Assembly (NCBI RefSeq): GCF_015351245.1
Contig: NZ_JADKSO010000002.1
Span: forward strand, 434,001 to 498,000
From: Rathayibacter sp. VKM Ac-2879
Lineage (GTDB): Bacteria; Actinomycetota; Actinomycetes; Actinomycetales; Microbacteriaceae
Length of the DNA: 64,000 bases
Direction of reading: 5' to 3'
Shown here: in pieces, positions 61,880 through 64,000 of the stretch
How the letters are laid out: every line of letters begins with the position of its first letter
Numbering within the stretch: position 1 is the first letter of the stretch
Made by a program: the position numbers and the translations under genes
The notes under the pieces: model-generated
What the model was told of the DNA's origin: nothing
Seen by the model: only the letters and a program-made list of their open reading frames with translations
Database searches by the model: none

Positions 61880-62168
61880 TCTCTCGTTAACGAGCGCTGA
61901 CGGAAGCGGCGGTCAACGTCGGCGGAAGACCCGTCTCGCCACCGCTGGCTCACCGCAAAGCCGGGCGATCCCTTCGAGTGGAGGGCCTGAACCGCTGCTT
62001 CCCGGGGTCCACGATCTGCGCTCCCACCGAGCCATGCGTCATTCACGGCAGGGTCGTCGAGAGCCGTCGAGTGGCCACTCGCGCCGATGAGCGGGTCTCG
62101 ATCGCGGAGACGCCTGCCGCGTCAGAGCGCCTCGAAGTCGGCGGATACCGAGGCCGTGAGCTCGATGC

Positions 62169-62492
62169 GTGAAGATGGTTGAGACGAACGGGGGAAATGT
62201 GATTCCGAAGCTGTCTTCAACCGCCATGTTCTGGATCGGAGTGGGCGCCGTCGTCGTCCGCATCGTATTCATCGATGTGCTGCCGTTCTTCATTGGTCCA
62301 TACCAGAGCAGCGGGTCTCCAACCATCGCGAACCTACTCTTCGTGCTGCCCATCATCGCGTCGATCGCGTCCGGTGTTGGCTACGCCTTCATCGCGAGTG
62401 CCTTCGTCGTCCGCCACTTCGAAGCGCGCGAGAAAGCCGACGAGATCCGCGCCGTACACTTCATCGGCCGCTCCGCTTCGAAGAACGAGTAA
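62169..62492 (+). CDS. Small hypothetical membrane protein
   Basis: A 107-aa protein (GTG at 62169; an ATG two codons later is equally possible). Two or three hydrophobic helices, about residues 19-42 (FWIGVGAVVVRIVFIDVLPF) and 52-82 (ANLLFVLPIIASIASGVGY), then a charged tail EAREKADEIRAVHFIG. No known family is recognised. Codon use is less GC-biased at third positions than in the neighbours, suggesting an accessory gene near the tRNA. The ribosome site is weak. Confidence 0.6.
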   Translation: MKMVETNGGNVIPKLSSTAMFWIGVGAVVVRIVFIDVLPFFIGPYQSSGSPTIANLLFVLPIIASIASGVGYAFIASAFVVRHFEAREKADEIRAVHFIGRSASKNE

Positions 62493-62834
62493 TCGCTGCC
62501 GCAACAGTGCCAGTGGACACGTTCGGCCCCGAAGCTCGACACCTCGGGAACGTGGAAGACCTGCGTGACGTCGGAATCCTTCGGTACGGCGGACAGTCGA
62601 GACCGAACCCTGGTCGGCAGACCACCAGGTCGCCGCTCCGGACGCTTGCTCGGCATGCGCCTGATCGCGCGCCCACGCGTGCAACGACGTCACCTCCGCG
62701 AGTGCCTGCACACGCGAAGGCGACTCGCGACGGATCTCGACGCGAGACCATGCCCCGCTCCGCGGGGTGGAAGTGCTGAGCCGAACCGGCGACGGTGATG
62801 GCGATGATCTCTCCATCGTGCCGCGCCGGCCCGA
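62493..62834. other. 342-nt stretch without a supported gene
   Basis: Short frames on both strands here have no recognisable protein features. The only structure noted is a small hairpin, CCCCG-CTCCG-CGGGG, near 62752. It follows the small membrane protein gene. Confidence 0.5.
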
Positions 62835-63101
62835 TCAGCGCTCTGCGATACAGCGCCTGATCTGCTCCGCGAGAGCGCGCTCGGTCGCGAGATTGCTCAG
62901 CAGTTGCTCACGGTGGCCGCCGCACGCACCGGGAAGCAGCTCCCCGGTCTGGGCGTCGATGCGGCCGTGGAGGGCTCGCTCTCCTTCTGCGATCGACTCC
63001 TCGAGAAGAGCGAGCCGACGAGCGAGCCGCTCGCATTCAAAACTCTCGACCGACCTGCGGTTGTCGAACTGGTCGTCTGCCGTGAAGGCGGAGATGCTCA
63101 T
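62835..63101 (-). CDS. Small hypothetical coiled-coil protein
   Basis: An 88-aa protein from the ATG at 63101 (MSISAFTADDQFDNRRS) with GGAACGG upstream. The sequence is helical and charged (FECERLARRLALLEESIAEG, then LLSNLATERALAEQIRRC), with a short GACGG linker, like a two-helix hairpin. No family is recognised. It lies downstream of the ProB-like gene on the same strand. A competing frame on the other strand looks less protein-like. Confidence 0.5.
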   Translation of the reverse strand: MSISAFTADDQFDNRRSVESFECERLARRLALLEESIAEGERALHGRIDAQTGELLPGACGGHREQLLSNLATERALAEQIRRCIAER

Positions 63102-63215
63102 GATGATCCGTTCCATCGGGGCGCCCGGGATCGGCGCCATCACACAGGAGACAGTCGCCCCTCGGATCGATGACGCGGTGGCGCGATATGCGCCAGCAAT
63201 TGGCGCGCTCGATCG

Positions 63216-64000
63216 TCAGGCGAGAAAGACGGCGAGCTGCTCGTTCTCGATAATCGCCAGGGTGCGCACGAGGCGGGTGTATCGCGCGACGAGCCCCTCC
63301 GCCTCCGCACCCTGACCGAGGAGGGCAGAGATGCTCTCGCCGGGAAAGAGCCCGACGATCTCCATGGCGACGGCACGAGAGTGCTCGACCGACAGACTGC
63401 GCGCGGAGTCGAGCGCCCGCGTGAGCTGAGGGCGCTCGCCCGGATCAGGTGAGGACGCGGAGGCAGGGGTCGCCGCGTGCGCCAGAACGGCGACGAACAC
63501 CCGCGCGATCTCGTCGACGCGCAGAGCCCTGACCAAAGTCAGCAGACGCGACGAGACGCGAGAGACGCCACGCGCCAAGAGCTCACCACTCAGCGCGCGC
63601 ACCTCGATGACGTCGCCGCCGACGAAGTCCCCCGAGACGCGCTTGATTCCCGAGGCGAACAGGCTCGAGCCGGCCATGATGCTCCGCTCGGCCTCGAGAT
63701 TGATCTCGACACGACCACGAGCGGTCGCGACCCCCGAGATCCAGCGCTGCTCGACCGCGGGATGGGCATGCACCGCGGGGATGAGAGTGCCCGGTCCGGG
63801 ACCGTCGATCGCGCCCAGGATCACATCGGGGGTACGTGCGCCCGCGATCCTGGTCGAGACTCCGTTGTGCGCCGCGAGCTCCGCAGCGCGCAACTTGGAG
63901 CGGATACCTCCTCGCCCGGTCCCTCCCTTCTGCACTCCGATGCCGCGCAGCTCGGCGATGCTCAACTCCTCCACATGGACGCCCTCGGCGATGCTGCCGG
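63216..64000 (-). CDS. ProB-like protein (amino-acid-kinase end plus PUA domain), 5' end beyond window
   Basis: A partial gene: the frame stays open to the right edge, and the visible 260 residues start within the kinase fold. VQKGGTGRGGIRSKLRAAEL corresponds to the glutamate 5-kinase substrate/ATP segment (usually GTGGMxTK), and GVSTRIAGARTPDVILGAI follows as in ProB. QRWISGVATARGRVEINLEA, SSLFASGIKRVSGDFVGGDV and LLARGVSRVSS form the PUA domain. After that come about 105 extra residues, helical, with no counterpart I know in ProB. The divergence and extension argue for a ProB-like paralogue rather than the biosynthetic enzyme. Confidence 0.65.
   Translation of the reverse strand, partial: GSIAEGVHVEELSIAELRGIGVQKGGTGRGGIRSKLRAAELAAHNGVSTRIAGARTPDVILGAIDGPGPGTLIPAVHAHPAVEQRWISGVATARGRVEINLEAERSIMAGSSLFASGIKRVSGDFVGGDVIEVRALSGELLARGVSRVSSRLLTLVRALRVDEIARVFVAVLAHAATPASASSPDPGERPQLTRALDSARSLSVEHSRAVAMEIVGLFPGESISALLGQGAEAEGLVARYTRLVRTLAIIENEQLAVFLA

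Noticed and set aside
61755-62168. Phage attachment site downstream of tRNA-Leu
   Set aside because: No second copy of the tRNA 3' end and no integrase gene were found within the window.
62767-63315. 182-codon plus-strand frame near the right end
   Set aside because: It overlaps the ProB-like gene and the small coiled-coil gene, and its Ser/Arg/Ala-rich sequence lacks helices or motifs.

Overview
The window is a 64 kb stretch of a high-GC actinobacterial chromosome, almost certainly Microbacteriaceae (Rathayibacter/Clavibacter/Leifsonia-like; genus not resolved). The evidence is SepH, RbpA, MshC, PafB/PafC, DUF3000/3093/3159/3710/4191/4193, frequent GTG starts with GTGA/ATGA overlaps, and gene neighbourhoods shared with mycobacteria (sigA-dut-dxs, rbpA/lnt, trmI-pafBC-tatAC-helY, mshC-uppP). 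Most of the window is vegetative core genome. No insertion sequence, prophage, CRISPR array or rRNA was seen.

Layout. 1-3.8 kb: 3' truncated glnA with a GlnR-type box, an RDD protein, DUF4191, and a membrane protein that looks like a degenerate kinase. 3.8-10.7 kb: pepA-lpdA-sucB on the minus strand, then PAC2 and MFS genes on the plus strand. 10.9-14.5 kb: sigA immediately followed by murT-gatD, and a small zinc-ribbon protein. 14.6-19.3 kb: a tail-to-tail type IIA topoisomerase pair. 19.4-24.5 kb: a phosphodiesterase, sepH, DUF4193/DUF3093, and dut-DUF3710-DUF3159. 24.5-33 kb: aconitase with a palindromic operator candidate, dxs, and fadA-fadB. 33-38.4 kb: DUF3000-rnd, sufE with a pyrimidine reductase, sseA, zapE, and a 71-nt perfect palindrome. 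38.4-40 kb: amt with a second GlnR-type box. 40-44 kb: a mixed accessory stretch (PemK-like, SGNH hydrolase, AraC-type regulator, chloramphenicol-phosphotransferase-like kinase, SDR). 44-46.7 kb: nfeD-SPFH, GDPD, rbpA. 46.7-56.9 kb: a long minus-strand run read as HAD-trmI, FKBP, pafB-pafC, small membrane protein, tatA-tatC-helY-lnt. 57-61.6 kb: PAC2 on the plus strand, and M20 peptidase-uppP-mshC on the minus strand. 61.7-64 kb: tRNA-Leu(GAG), a looser stretch with two small hypotheticals, and a ProB-like gene cut by the window end.

The most interesting signal is the sigA-linked murT-gatD pair. GatD has no catalytic cysteine (indeed no cysteine at all), and MurT lacks both its zinc ribbon and a conserved aspartate. 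Microbacteriaceae make group-B peptidoglycan, in which the D-Glu alpha-carboxyl carries the cross-bridge instead of an amide. The pair may therefore have been repurposed to attach the bridge amino acid; this is inference. Other points: GTAAC-N6-GAAAC boxes occur upstream of both glnA and amt in this window, and the Pup-proteasome genes expected between trmI and pafB are absent while pafBC remains.
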